Assembly (NCBI GenBank): GCA_022577435.1 | Contig: JAKOON010000007.1 | Span: forward strand, 6,158,926 to 6,222,925 | Direction of reading: 5' to 3' | Source of the DNA: Embiotoca jacksoni | Taxonomy: Eukaryota; Chordata; Actinopteri; Embiotocidae | Length of the DNA stretch: 64,000 nucleotides | In this document: positions 50,061 to 62,859 of the stretch, piece after piece | Layout of the letters: each line of letters begins with the position of its first letter | How positions within the stretch are numbered: position 1 is the first letter of the stretch | Translations under genes and position numbers: made by a program | The notes under the pieces: generated by a model | Databases searched by the model: none | Told to the model about the DNA's origin: nothing | Seen by the model: the letters and a program-made list of their open reading frames with translations, nothing else

Positions 50061-50860
50061 AAGTATCCCAGAATGCAACAAAAGGACTATCTTTCACAAG
50101 TTTCAACACCTTTCTATGGACAGATATCGAACAATATTACGATCTAAATTATATGAAGCATGCAAACGCGCAGCCAGCCCAGACCAAACTGCACTAAACC
50201 GCGGGTATGTGGAGTTACAATGACGATTAACAACAGTTCGTCTCGTCCCTCGCCCCTCGCTCCTTCTTCGTCTCTTCCGTTTTCGGCAGACCAGAAGACT
50301 TCGGGCTGAACGCTGCCGCCTACAGTCCAAAACGGGAATTACAATAGATTATTCCATTCTCTCCAGCCGACGCAGCGTGAGCAAATTCAAAGCAATACGT
50401 TATTAGGGCCCGAGCACCGAGCGATTATTATGATTCTCCGTAAACAACTGCATTTTTGGAGGCTTTATCCTCTATCCTTTATCCATTTCCTATGGCGAAA
50501 ATGTTTTTTATTTTAGTGAAGTCGTGAGTGGGCGTGGCCAAATGGCTCGCCAGCGCCCCCTAAACAGATGCACCCCCCGCGGCGCCATTTACCTACATGC
50601 ACGAAATTTGGTGGAAATGCGTATCAAACCTAAACGTACAAAAAGTTCCATTGCACCATTACGTCAACTCATCAGAAAGTCCGCCATTTTGAATTTAGTC
50701 GCCATTTTTGGCGATTGGCACATGTTGTACTTTAACAAACTCCTACTTCAGATTTTGTCGACTTTGAAATTGAAGTCTGTGCCCGCTTAATATGTTTGGA
50801 ATGAAAAGTTATCATAAGACTTCGTTTTGGTCGATCGGTGTGCCCGTGGTGTGGCGGCCA

Positions 50861-50985
50861 AAAAGTGATCCAAAAGTCATACTATAGCGTGTCGTCCAAA
50901 ATATGATATAAAAGTCATGTCCAAAAAGTGACCCAAAAATGACTTTTAGGTCACTTTTTGCTGTAGTATGACTTTTATGTATGAC
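50861..50985. repeat. Nested inverted repeat
   Basis: An inner hairpin has 11-bp arms, 'aaaaagtgacc' at 50923-50933 and 'ggtcacttttt' at 50949-50959. Just outside, 'gtcatactatagc' at 50876-50888 pairs with 'gctgtagtatgac' at 50960-50972 with one mismatch. Such palindromes are typical of foldback MITEs. Confidence 0.7.
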
Positions 50986-51414
50986 ATAGTATGATCTTTT
51001 TTAAAAGTCATAATGATTGGCCATTTATGATTTAAAAAAAAAAAAAAAAAGGCATATCAGAAGAGAGAGAACCTTCTGAGTGAGAGGCAGCAGTGCTAAA
51101 CACTGCGCCACCAAGAATTTAGAAAGCATTGTGACAAATCTTTGGCTCACTGCAACCTATAACTCCACTGTCCATAAATATTCATTCAAATGCGACCAAA
51201 ATTGCCGCAGACATTCTTTGGATAGTAGATATACGTGTTTTCAAGGGGGTCTGCAGTGATATTAAATATCTTCCTGTAATGTGTAGTGTATGCAAAACTT
51301 TCAGAAAAAAGTCATACTCCAAAAAGTCATCCAAAATATCCAAAGTATGTTGTCCAAAATATTCAAAGAAAAGCCATACTAATGTCGTCCAAAACGTGAC
51401 CCAAAATTATTTTT

Positions 51415-51555
51415 TGTATATAGTATAGAGTATAGAGTATAGACTCTATACTCTATACTCTATACTATAGAGTATAGAGTATAGAGTATATAATATAGAG
51501 TATAGAGTATATAGTATAGAGTATAGAGTATAGAATATATAGTATATAGTATAGC
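51415..51555. repeat. TATAGAG-type tandem tract with a perfect 23-bp-arm palindrome
   Basis: The tract is built of 'tatagag' and 'tatagtatagag' units. At 51421-51443 and 51445-51467 the two 23-nt arms are perfect reverse complements separated by one base (51444), so the tandem array changes orientation at this point. It can form a hairpin or cruciform and makes the minus frame at 51460-51657 an artefact. Confidence 0.9.
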
Positions 51556-51869
51556 CAGAGCGATGCAGCTAAGTTTGATGTTTCGCCGTGACACAGGAAG
51601 TTGATGTTTAAGGTCAAACGATGCTCCAAACCTCATGAAACATGCGTCAGGCACCAACTTTCATGAGTTTTTGAAGATGTTAAAGCTGCCAAAAAAAGCA
51701 TTTAAAAAAAAAAAAGATGAATAAGGAACAAGATTGAGAAAAAAAATAAAACTGCAAGCTGGAATATGCCGACCCTCGCGTGCTGCACGTCGGGGAGCCG
51801 GCGGCCCCGACCCGTTGGATCCCAGACGGGAAGCTTCGAGGGCCCCCATATCACTGCTTGCAGTTTTAA

Positions 51870-52860
51870 TTATACTTTTTTTTTTTTTTTGCAACTCAGA
51901 AAACTTATATTTCACTTATTTTTTTACAATGTGAATATTTAAATGTACTTTGGACATATATGAAAAACTTGTAAACAGATAAAAATGTTAATAATGAAGA
52001 CTACAGATTAATGTATTGTATGTAATGTTATATTTTGTGTTTCATGGAGTGAATAACAAGATCAACTATTTTCCTCAATCAATTTGTTGTTGAACTCAAA
52101 CGGTATGTCACCTTTTTAAACATGTAAAGAACAGAAAAGATGCAAGGACTTTCAAAAGAAAACAGAAAAGGTCCCAAATATAGTCATTTCCACCAATCAT
52201 CCATTTCAGAGTATTACAAAATATGATATATGTGTTTGTTTTTTTCACAGTGGGTCTACCTTTTATAACAGTTGAGATCACAATAATATTAATAGTTTGA
52301 TGACCTGAAGGGCATCGTTCTGCACTTCTGCAAACGTCTGTAACATTAACTATTTGCTGCACACCTGTTCTTGTTTTTCTAGTCAAGCCGGTTATCATTT
52401 GCATTATCTCGAAATTTAATCAAATAATCTAAATTTAATTTCTCTATATTTTTTTATCCTCTCCTTTCTCTTGTATCTTATATTTTGTAACACCACCAGG
52501 TATTTCCACAAGCAAATTTTTCTTAAAGAATGTTTTCTAACTTGTGTATGCAAGTAAAACAAGGTTTTGTCCTCATAAAGGGAACAACGACGTCGATGGC
52601 GCTATCGATAAGCAACGTCAGTCTTACCTCCACCGTGTCAATAGAATTTGACTACCGATTATTCTCCTTTCAAATTAAAACCATGCACAGTTTGAACACG
52701 TAACACAAGTTGATAATCTTCCTCATAACATACATTTATACAAAATGATCCTGCAAAAATATATCACCAGTACATCTACACCGGTTTAAAAACTCACAAA
52801 TTCTGCGTACTAAACAGATTACTGATCGCACGCATTTTATTTCGAAGTTATTTTTTTTTT
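51870..52860. other. Intergenic DNA upstream of tm9sf2
   Basis: AT-rich sequence between the composite repeat and the tm9sf2 promoter. No exon, RNA gene or repeat family was recognised; the minus frame at 52108-52404 has no supporting features. Confidence 0.45.
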
Positions 52861-53077
52861 TTATTTCCGGCGATAACATCATGACTTCCGCATAGCTTGA
52901 CAGTAGGTGGACGTCACAGACGCGCTGGTTTCTCCAGACTGTCCAGCTCGGTCGTTTACTCTCCTCGCGGTTAGCGAACCTCGCACAGCCAGCAGACATT
53001 ACCTTCCGCCAGAAGAAGGAGCGTCGTCCTCTGCGATAGTAAAAGAAAAGCTTCGAGGAAACCGCGTCCGCGTTAAA
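52861..53077 (+). promoter_or_regulatory. Putative tm9sf2 promoter and 5'UTR
   Basis: Base composition turns GC- and CpG-richer here, with ETS-like 'ttccgg' and 'cttccg' words near 52866 and 52884, as in many housekeeping promoters that lack a TATA box. The ATG at 53078 follows 'gcgttaaa'. The exact start site is not visible. Confidence 0.45.
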
Positions 53078-56000
53078 ATGAAGAAGCGGATACACTTCGG
53101 GTTTGTGCTGGTTTACTCGCTCGTCTCGTATCTCTGTTCGTGCTCGGCGTTTTATCTTCCGGGTTTAGCCCCGGTGAGTTTTTGTGAAGACGGAAAAGGT
53201 GTCGAAGATTGCCAGGTAAGGATCGCGAACAAGATTCACAAATCGTGTCTGGTATAATGGATTTTGTTGTTGTTGTTGTTGTTGTTGTTGCGGAAATTGG
53301 AATTGGGATATTTGTGTCGCTCCTTTATCCCCCGTAGGCTCGCTAGCTAGCAGGGCTTGTCCGAGGCCCCGGCTATTACCTGGAACCGAGGCACTGCCAT
53401 CATATTCTGATATATTGCAAATGGCTTTGTTGGCACTCGCTGCAATTGCCAAGGGAATATGTGTATTTCTTGTGTGGTTTTGAAAGTAATTTTTTTCATA
53501 TTTTATATATATATATATATACACACACACAGAATTTACTCTTTAGTCACAATTGAGTTATTTACTCCTTATGTACACATCATGAATGGGCTCGAAACAT
53601 GGGCAACTTGATTGGCTTGTGAGGAATTTTTTTGCTATACATATATAAACTATAGACTGAATAAAAACTCTGTTTTTTTTTTTCTTCTTCTTTGCAGACA
53701 GTGATCCAGCTGTTTGTCAATCGCTTGGACTCGGTGGAATCAGTTCTGCCTTATGAATATGACGTGTGAGTATATTTAGTCTATTCCTGATGCCATTTGT
53801 GTAATGTCTGGATATATGTGTTGTTGTTGTTTTTTTTTTTTTTCATGCTCTATCGTCTTTTCATTACGTATGACAATCTGAAAATGTCTTAAAAGGTTTG
53901 ACTTTTGCAAAGACGCCAAGGAAACGAGGCCATCTGAGAACCTTGGACAGGTGCTGTTTGGTGAACGAATCGAGTCCTCACCATACAAGGTCTGTAAACA
54001 AAAACAACAAAAAAAATCTTTGTGGTGGTTATTTAATCTTCCCAATGAGCTCTGTTTGTTAATTGTGGTCTCGTGATACAGCATGACTCTCATCTACTTT
54101 TTACAGTTCAACTTTAAACAAGATGTTAAATGCAAGACAGTGTGCACAAAGACCTATACGAAAGGCAAACAGGAGGACATAACCAAACTGGATTTTCTCA
54201 AGATGGGAATGCAGCTGAACTACCAGCACCACTGGTTCGTAGAAGATCACCTCCACTGGACTCTAGTTCCTTACAGATGAGTTCTTAGTAGTTTGAAGGT
54301 AACCAGTTTTGTTTTTTTAGGATCATTGACAACATGCCGGTAACATGGTGCTACGACGTGGAAGATGGTCAGAAGTACTGCAACCCGGGCTTCCCCATTG
54401 GATGCCTCGTCACAACGGACGGCAGAGCAAAGGATGCCTGTGTTATTAATGTGAGTTGGGATATCCGTCTTTGAGTCTGTACTCCCCTTCACATGCTACG
54501 TTTCACCTACAGGAATTGGTCCTCGGCATGTGAAATGGTCGTCGATTTCATTTATCAAGTTACTCATAGAGATGCATCATATATCAGTGGCCAGTAAGCA
54601 AATACATTACATTGTTGTTATTCTTACGATTGAAGCTGAAATTTTTTAGCAGGAATGTCTTTGGGTGCTAACAGTGAATCGCTATGAACTAGCTGCGTGC
54701 GTACTGTTGCCAGGCACCAGTGCATCCCCTACACAATACACAATCCACTCGTGGATATTGTGCGTGAAAGGCTGTTTATACGTAACAATGGAGCCTAATG
54801 AGGTAATAATCTTAATCTTTGCTGAATTTGTGTCGACTTTGAGGCCGAGACCGACCAGCAGCACCTGTCGAACAGTGAATCCCTTCAGGATCAGTGAAGC
54901 CACAGGGCTGTTAACCACTTTATTAGGTCAGGAGTTTTATGCGGCCATAAAGTAATCAAACAGTGTTTTGTAGTTATGGTTTTTTGTAGCCGGTAATTGC
55001 ATGTCAGTTTGGAGATGAGGTCTTGTCAGGAATTAGTCTATATATTAAAAACAACAACATGGTTCTAACAAAGTTACATTAAATTGCTGTAATTTTTCTC
55101 TCTAAACATTGGTCAATTTAAGAATAGGAATTTCTATTTTTTTTTTTTTTCACATTTTGGCATTTGTAAGATTAGATATCATCGGCCCCGAAATGACATA
55201 ATGGTGCAACTCTAGTTGACCGGCATCTTTGAATTTGTCGGTGCTGTCTGAGAAAGATATCGTTATATAATAACTCCACCTTATTCTGTGTGTGTAAGTT
55301 TAATAATAATGTCAATTTTTGTGGGAATATTTAACCAGTATATAGGATTTCTATCCGACTGAAACAAAGTCATTATTGTCACCAAAGATACGAGATGATC
55401 AAATTTTAGGGGACCAGGCCCAAAAGATACAAAATAGAATTTAAATATGTATGATAAAGGTGAAGTTGGAAGTCATATTAAATAATCATTTTACAACCTT
55501 TTTTTTAAATTTTATTTTAGTCTGAGTTCAACAAGAAAAACACCTTTTACGTCTTCAACCACGTGGACATCAGGATCACTTACCACAGCGGAACAACAGA
55601 AGGATGGAAAGGAGCTCGGCTGGTTGCTGCAACTCTGGAGCCAAAGAGGTAAATGTTGTTTGGTAGTAGATGGATATATATGATGCCACCATATTTTGAT
55701 CTGATCTACCTCAACGTTTGAATGACAACAGACCGTCCGAAACCGATATCGGGTTCAATAATAATCTGACGCGGAGGAGTTTGGCGTTTTGTGCTCAACA
55801 GTATCAAACAAACAGATGAGAAAAACCCAAACTGTGAAGGAGGAAGCCCGATGGAGGTCCCTGGACTGTTTGACAGTGATGTGTCGGTAGTTTACACCTA
55901 CTCTGTCACATTTGAGGTAGGCTTCCAAACAATTACCACCTGAAGAACTATATAACTGTTCGAACGAGAAAAATACCGTCATGCGCGTGACATTCTCTTT

Positions 56001-59000
56001 CGCAGGAAAACAATGCTATCAAGTGGGCCTCTCGGTGGGACTACATCCTGGTCTCAATGCCTCACACCAACATCCAGTGGTTTAGGTCTGAATATATTTG
56101 TTTACATTGTGCACCAGAGAAATACTCTCCCTGAAACTCTCTGGCTGTTGGTGCTTGTTAGTTGATGTTGGAATGTGTCTCGTCTTATTTCAGCATCATG
56201 AACTCCTTGGTCATTGTCCTCTTTCTTTCTGGGATGGTTGCCATGATCATGCTGAGAACCCTACACAAGGACATTGCCCGATACAACCAGGTGGACCAGG
56301 TAACAGCATTGATCAGCTTTCTCTCTCAGCTGGAGCGGATCCAGATGTGTAAATGAAGCACTGGCACACATGTGAAGGGCCGTTGTTAGAATGAGCCAAA
56401 AACAGATTATATTTCAACAGGTACAAATTCAGTCTAATTAGAATTTGTCCCATGTGTGCGCAGCTGGGCACAACATTTCCACCATGCAAATGAATATTCA
56501 AAGTATCAGCATGACTGTGAAAACCTCATATTTTCAAGCCAAAAGCTTCATGTTCATTTTGAAGAGCTGCCTGGTTTTTAGCCCATATATTATTGAGTTC
56601 ATGTTATTGGGGCCTAAAAGGTCACTTTAATCTGTGGGTAAAAAAAAACCAAAAAAAACATCGTCCCCCAGTGGACAATAAAATTATTCAATTTTAGCTG
56701 AAACATTTGGATGTTGAGGTTTTCACCCGGCAGTAAGAGAGATTCTGCTGGTCACCTTCATCACACTTACCTGCCTAGTGCTTTAATTGTGCAGTATGAA
56801 ATACCCCCCCAGCACGTTGAGTGGACACTACCCAAAAGTATGAACATTTTGTTTCACAGGGAGACTTGATAAAGATTCCGTTGGCCAAGGAAAAATCCTC
56901 TCTACTTTATGTAAGCTTATACGAAGCTGTTTTGAACAAAACTTTTTTTGGTAACTAAATCAGGTGTTTGGGTGTGTAGAATATGGTGTGGATATTTGTT
57001 TTAACGAGAAGCTAAATTCCAAGGTTTGATAAAGGAACTTGTACTTAAGATTTGACTTGGGTGTTTTTATTCCACACCACATTTTACAGCTTTTGGAAAA
57101 AGAAGTCTTGACTATTCACCTTATTTGGCTGTTGAGAGCACGTGTGACATTGTGAGATAGCATTCACTGATTGGTGGTTGGCAAACCTTTAACTTCCGTC
57201 ATCAAGGTAAGCGCCACACTTCATTGTTGCGCTGTGCCTTCTCCCTTCCCAGGAGGACGCTCAGGAGGAGTCGGGGTGGAAGCAGGTGCACGGCGATGTT
57301 TTCCGCCCCCCCAGGAAAGGGATGTTGCTCTCTGTGTTCCTCGGACAGGGCACGCAGATCTTCATCATGACCTTCATTACGCTGTGTAAGGATTATTTCT
57401 CAGTGGACTGTGATATATAGCGATCATTCTAAGCTGATGGGAGAAAAAAAAAAAAAAAAAAAAAAGATTCTTAGTTTCTGGTGATTAGAAGCAAATGAAA
57501 ACATAATTATGATTAGATTTCGTTTCCGTCCATAGCTCCCACTAAATCCTGCACACTGGTCCTTTAAACAAATGCTGTTAACCGAAAATGCTAATATTCG
57601 GTTGATATCAGCCAGTTGAATATTTTGAATGTTAAAACATAGTATGTGGTAAAACTGAAATGACATACCAGAGGGTATCTCCCACTTTCAAGATTATGCA
57701 GGTTCAGCTTGTTATCCCCCAAAATACAACATGGACATCATTATAGCCAGCGGGGCCGGAGGACACTTCATGTCAAAATATGACAACTCAAACTCAAACG
57801 GTTTTCAAAATATAATGAAATGAAATACGATCAAATTCAATGTAATACTAATATTTCCAGGAGTAAAGAACGAGGTTGAGGTTTTAATCTACAGGAGCCT
57901 TTGAAATACAGCGAGCTACATTATCCACCAAGAAGATTTAGAAAGAAGACACAGTCGAGCTGACCGTAGCTTGTTGTGTGCAGCTGAGGTTTTTGGACAG
58001 CAAGATAGGAGTAGCGTCAGCAGCTGTTTGTGCATTGGTATTTCAGCACTTCATTTCCATGGAGCTGATGTATCGGAATGAGAGCACTGATGCCAGTTTC
58101 TCTTCTGTAGTCCTGGCCTGTCTCGGTTTCCTGTCACCGGCCAACAGAGGGGCTCTCATGACGTGCTCCGTGGTACTCTGGGTTCTGCTGGGCACACCCG
58201 CCGGCTACGTGTCTGCCCGTCTTTACAAAAGTAAGAGTCCAGTGATGACGTTGTATTTACAAACTTACGGCACACGGTCAGTGTGACTGTTCCTATCACG
58301 ATCGCATTCTTCTCTGTTTCCGTTCTCAGCTTTTGGAGGTGAAAAGTGGAAGACAAATGTCCTGCTGACAGCTCTCTTGTGCCCGGGGTATGTTTACTCG
58401 CCACATTTGCTGAGCTGCTGTTCATTTGTCTCATATTTGTACTGGATTTCTGTCCTTCAGTGCTGCATTGACCCGGCAAATGCCCCCTCTTTAGCGCTGC
58501 ATGCTGCTGTTTTGACTCTCGCGTATATTATCATTCTCTCTCGTTGTCTTTCGTCTCGTCTCTAGTATCGTATTCGCAGACTTCTTCTTGATGAACCTGA
58601 TCCTTTGGGTGGAGGGGTCCTCAGCAGCAATCCCCTTCGGTACCCTGGTGGCCATCTTGGCCCTGTGGTTTGGAATCTCTGTGCCCCTCACCTTCATTGG
58701 TGCCTACTTTGGATTCAAGAAACCTGTGAGTTAGGCTTCCAAGTTTATTAATTTGCCTCACTTAAGAATTGTAGATTGGAGGTGTGTTTGTAACCCTTTA
58801 ATCTGTGTTTTTTCTGCCCCTGTGCAGGCAATCGAGCAACCAGTGCGAACAAACCAAATCCCCCGTCAAATTCCAGAGCAGTCCTTCTTTACTAAACCCA
58901 TCCCTGGTATTGTCATGGGTGGAATCTTGCCCTTTGGTTGCATCTTTATTCAGCTTTTCTTCATTCTCAACAGCATTTGGTAAGAACACAGGAATGCTGT

Positions 59001-61129
59001 CTCTCCTGACTGGTCTATAAATCCTGTTATGAAATCCTCTGCAGTCTTTTCAGCAGGGAGGAATTTCATCTTTTGTCCACGTGTAGCTTCTTTTAATATG
59101 AAGTGTGTGTATTCCAGGTCTCATCAGATGTACTACATGTTTGGGTTCCTGTTCCTGGTTTTCATTATTCTGCTCATCACCTGCTCTGAGGCCACAATTC
59201 TGCTGTGCTACTTCCACCTGTGTGCCGAGGTACCTGAATGTTTAGTCCTGAATTTAGTCTCATTTATCACACTTAAAGCAACACGAGTGAATTGGGTAAA
59301 AAAAAAAATAAATAATAGATATTACCATGAAATTTTCCCAGTTGATTACTTATATTGGAAATATATATATTTTTTTTGTATTACATGTTTTCTGGATTTT
59401 TATATTTTAAGATGCAAATGAGGTATTATCTAATTAAATATTAACTAATTTGCATACATTTCCAGAACAGAAATCTGAACTGGATAAAGCCAGGTTTATT
59501 TATTATTGTATCATTTTGTTGACACTCCATAAATTAGAAAATATTGTCAACAGACATAAAAAAAAAAAGAATACATTTTTACCATATTTTTAGGAACATA
59601 AACATAAATAATATGTGAGAAAAGCCGTCTGTAAAAACCTTCAGCATATGGATAGGAATAAAACTGGACGGTTTGGTGTATGCAAGTACTATGAAAAAAA
59701 ACTGACTACTTGGAGAACAGCATTTAAAGAGGTGTTGTAAAATTAGAGGCCGTTTTCTTTTCGGGACTTTTTTTCTCACTCAGCCTGAAATCTCCATTTC
59801 AGCAACACTTTCATACGCCAAACTTTCCATTGTTTTCCCGATCTATATTCCTGGAGGTTTTTCGAAAAAGGGGTTTGTTCATATGTCATTCCTTATTTTA
59901 TGTTTTATAAATCCAAACTTTTTGTAAAATAGGAGATATCTGTTGACACATATAGGCAAAGTGTAGTCAAATATACACCAACAAAACCTTTTTATTTTTC
60001 TTACCTTAAGCCCTATCGCAAAATTGACCAGTTTATGAAAAAAAAAAAAAAAACGATGTTTTTGCTTGCAGTGGCTCGCCTTAAGTTCCCATCTGGTCCC
60101 GACTTTGGACCCTAACATAATATCTTTTGTTCCGTGTGTGAAGGACTACCACTGGTGGTGGCGTTCCTTCCTGACCAGCGGCTTCACGGCAGTCTATCTG
60201 TTCATCTACGCTGTGCACTACTTCTTCTCCAAGCTTCAAATAATCGGAGCGGCCAGCACCATACTCTACTTTGGCTACACGATGATCATGGTCCTCATCT
60301 TCTTCCTCTTCACAGGTGAGGCCTTCAGTTTGTAACATTTGAGCTCTTTTAGCAGCCATAGTGATTTTCTACTTGTTCAGACAAATGTCAAATACGTCAT
60401 GTTGTGCCGTTATCGATTTAATAAGAGATCATCTATACACGTATTATCCTTTATCTGAAATATAGCTGCACTGCGTTGTTAATTTTGTATGACCGTTGAA
60501 GGAGCTCCAGTGTCTTATCGTACATCAGAGGCAGAAGGGGATGGGTAGCTTGTAAATGTCGCTTGCTTTGTTTGTTCAGTGTTTCTGAAATGACATATTA
60601 CATCATTTAAACGGTGAAAGGAGGATTCAGGATCCTGTTCCCAGGAAATATAGACCAGGAAGCTATTTGCACTATTGCGCAACACTTGCCTGCTTGTCAT
60701 TTAGTAAAGGCCAAGTCTTAGCCTTTTCATTTATACACTGGCAGAACTGAAGCTTTGTGTCAAATGAAGTTAAAGAGCATTTATTTGGAAAGGTCCCATC
60801 TGAACTTTCATTTTGGAGTCTGTTTGAAGTTTGATGAAAATTAGAGAGACTTTAGGAAATGAAAGTCGAGTCCCTGTTGGTCGGATCCAGTTTTGCAGAC
60901 TTATTTGGGTCATTCTTACTGCCCGCGGTTTACTGTTTGACAAGCGGGAGTCTACTTTTATCAGGGAGTTCCTCTTTTTTGTTCTTTTGTTCTGTAGATC
61001 AAAATGTACAGCAAACCACATTCCCTCGTTGCCAATGGATAATAATAATAATAAGGCTCCGTATTCCTGACCATCTTTGTTAATACAGTTATTTTGTGTG
61101 TCTAAGATTGTGCAGATCTACAGTATGCA

Positions 61130-61175
<46 letters not shown>

Positions 61176-62174
61176 ACGTTACATAAAGCTAGGATGAATA
61201 GAGCATTGTTGTCTCTTTAGTCTCCATGTTAAACGAGACAAAGACTGACGCATGCTGATATGGTAACAGCTTTCTGTGGCCATGTCAAGCTTTCTTACAC
61301 ACCAACTTAAATGAGACAAGGGGTGTGTGTGGAATGAGGATAATATTAAGTACTAGATAACAGGCGGATACACGCCTAGTCTAGATGTCGCCCAGAAATA
61401 CACGGCTCACCATGATGTCAGAGGATGACATACTATCTGGTGTTATACTGTCATTAGGCCAGATAAAAGTTCGACTGTAGCCCTGTTTGTCACTGCAGCA
61501 CTGTTTGACAATATCTTAAGACAGAGCTGTAAGTAGTACGGGGGGGATGACGTGTCAAAAGATTATCACCCAGAAGTAATCCAGGGATTCAAGGAAAAGA
61601 TTATCAGTTGCCCTCCTTGCTTCCAATTTTGATTTAAATAATCCTAATCTCTGTCATTTCCCTTTTTTCGGTTTTTATTTTGTTGTCTGTCTTTTTCACC
61701 TCCTCCCAACTTTGATCACCGTTTAATTCGGGATTGGGCTGCGTGGCCCCCATTGAGCAGTCAGATAGGACTTTTATACCCAGATGAAATGTCAAAAGTT
61801 TTTTTTTTTTTTTTTCAAGCTTTTAGTGGAGGAAATATGGCTGTGCAGTGACACCCAACTGGCTGTAAAACATTGCATTTAGTTTGCTCCCCAGAACTTT
61901 GTGGTCTGAAATCTCTATTGTGCTTCATTTATTAATGTCCAGTCTCCTGGTTTGAACCACGCATGAGTTGCAAAGGCAGCCAATACGCCGTAGCTTTTAT
62001 AAGGTTTTTGAAGTGGTTCGATGCTCCCTGAGGGCTGGCATCTGTGTAAAAAGCTTTTGTGATAGCATTTGTTAAGCCATTTGTCTAACCTGTCTTCTGT
62101 TCTCAGGTACAATTGGCTTCTTCGCGTGCTTCTGGTTTGTAAATAAGATCTACAGTGTGGTCAAAGTGGACTAG
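53078..62174 (+). CDS. tm9sf2: Transmembrane 9 superfamily member 2 (nonaspanin)
   Basis: Nine-pass membrane protein of Golgi and endosomes, linked to sorting of membrane proteins and Golgi glycosylation enzymes. Exons: 53078-53215, 53698-53765, 53896-53989, 54107-54234, 54321-54450, 55521-55648, 55802-55916, 56006-56085, 56194-56299, 57253-57385, 58111-58230, 58330-58387, 58566-58725, 58828-58979, 59118-59229, 60144-60315, 62107-62174. They sum to 1962 nt (653 aa), all phases consistent; human TM9SF2 is 663 aa. Signal peptide at about 1-24; lumenal domain to about 293 with 'NLGQVLFGERI' and 'GFPIGC'; first membrane span in 'SIMNSLVIVLFLSGMVAMIM' (from 294), then eight more spans from about 365. 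The C-terminus KVD fits the KxD/E Golgi-retention signal of the family. It starts about 3 kb from the divergent rbmx gene. Confidence 0.97.
53264..53290. repeat. (GTT)n microsatellite in tm9sf2 intron 1
   Basis: GTT trinucleotide run of about 27 bp just inside intron 1. A short (AT)n/(AC)n tract follows at about 53505-53531. Confidence 0.9.
56300..57252. other. tm9sf2 intron 9, no feature recognised
   Basis: AT-rich intron of about 950 bp between the exon for the first membrane span and the exon beginning 'EDAQEESGW'. No repeat family or RNA gene was recognised. Confidence 0.5.
60316..62106. other. tm9sf2 last intron with an (AC)n microsatellite
   Basis: A 1.8-kb intron preceding the 68-nt last exon. 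It holds an AC run at about 61130-61172, an (AAT)n run at about 61042 and poly-T at 61799-61816. The overlapping frames at 60770-61083 have no supporting features. Confidence 0.55.
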
Positions 62175-62597
62175 AGGACTGGGGGAAGGACTAACTCCTT
62201 GCTGTCGCAGCGCTGAAATCCTCAGTGCTGACTGTGATAAAGTGGTCCGAGTGGACCTGAACTGAAACCATCACTTGTCATAGAAAAGAACCCTGAAGAG
62301 CAGAGCCCGTCCTCTTTTGTGCTTTAAACTTCTGTTGCTATTTTCTTCATTAAAATATATATAATTTGGTGTTCACTGTTGACCAGTAATATTTTGAATG
62401 GTGCCTCGAAAATCAGTGTGGGTTCCAATGATCTAATTGTCATAGTGAGCAGTTTGTTTGCTGAAATGTTTTTGTTAATTTTCTAAAGGAGGTCAAATGT
62501 TCTGTAGTTTGCTTTTCTACTCCCTTATGGCTAAATGTTTTGTTTTTCATTACCTGTATTGTAATGATGAAAAAAAAAAATGTGTGTACATATTCTG

Positions 62598-62640
<43 letters not shown>

Positions 62641-62859
62641 GCGCAAATGCTACTTAAAGATTGTCACCATTATGAAACCTTTAGGAGTTTTCTTTTTGTT
62701 TTTAAGGTAAAACTGGGGCTATAATTCCTTAAATATCAGCCTGTATTGTAGTTCAGAAATTATATAAAACACTGACCTTGCATACATGTCCATTCTCTTG
62801 AATTGAATTGCTATATTTAAGTTTGCATAGAATCAAAAGGATAAGAAGCACATCTGTAT
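62175..62859 (+). terminator. tm9sf2 3'UTR with candidate poly(A) signal and (GA)n
   Basis: After the TAG stop at 62172-62174, ATTAAA at 62349-62354 is a plausible poly(A) signal. A GA run at about 62600-62639 lies further downstream. No gene is seen in the rest of this stretch. Confidence 0.45.

Larger units (their letters stand above)
50405..51866. repeat. Composite dispersed repeat with nested palindromic tracts
   Basis: The left part (50405 to about 50850, beginning 'gggcccgagcaccgagcg') and the right part (about 51560-51866, with 'ttggatcccagacgggaagc', 'cgagggccc' and 'actgcttgcag') resemble the two ends of one large fish repeat family. The middle (about 50860-51555) holds AT-rich palindromes and a TATAGAG tandem tract that look like later insertions. 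No intact coding sequence is present; the frame at 50524-50790 is part of the repeat. Confidence 0.5.

Noticed and set aside
52736..53095. Antisense 119-codon frame across the tm9sf2 promoter and exon 1
   Set aside because: It overlaps the tm9sf2 start region in antisense, has no recognised motif and is explained by GC-rich promoter sequence.
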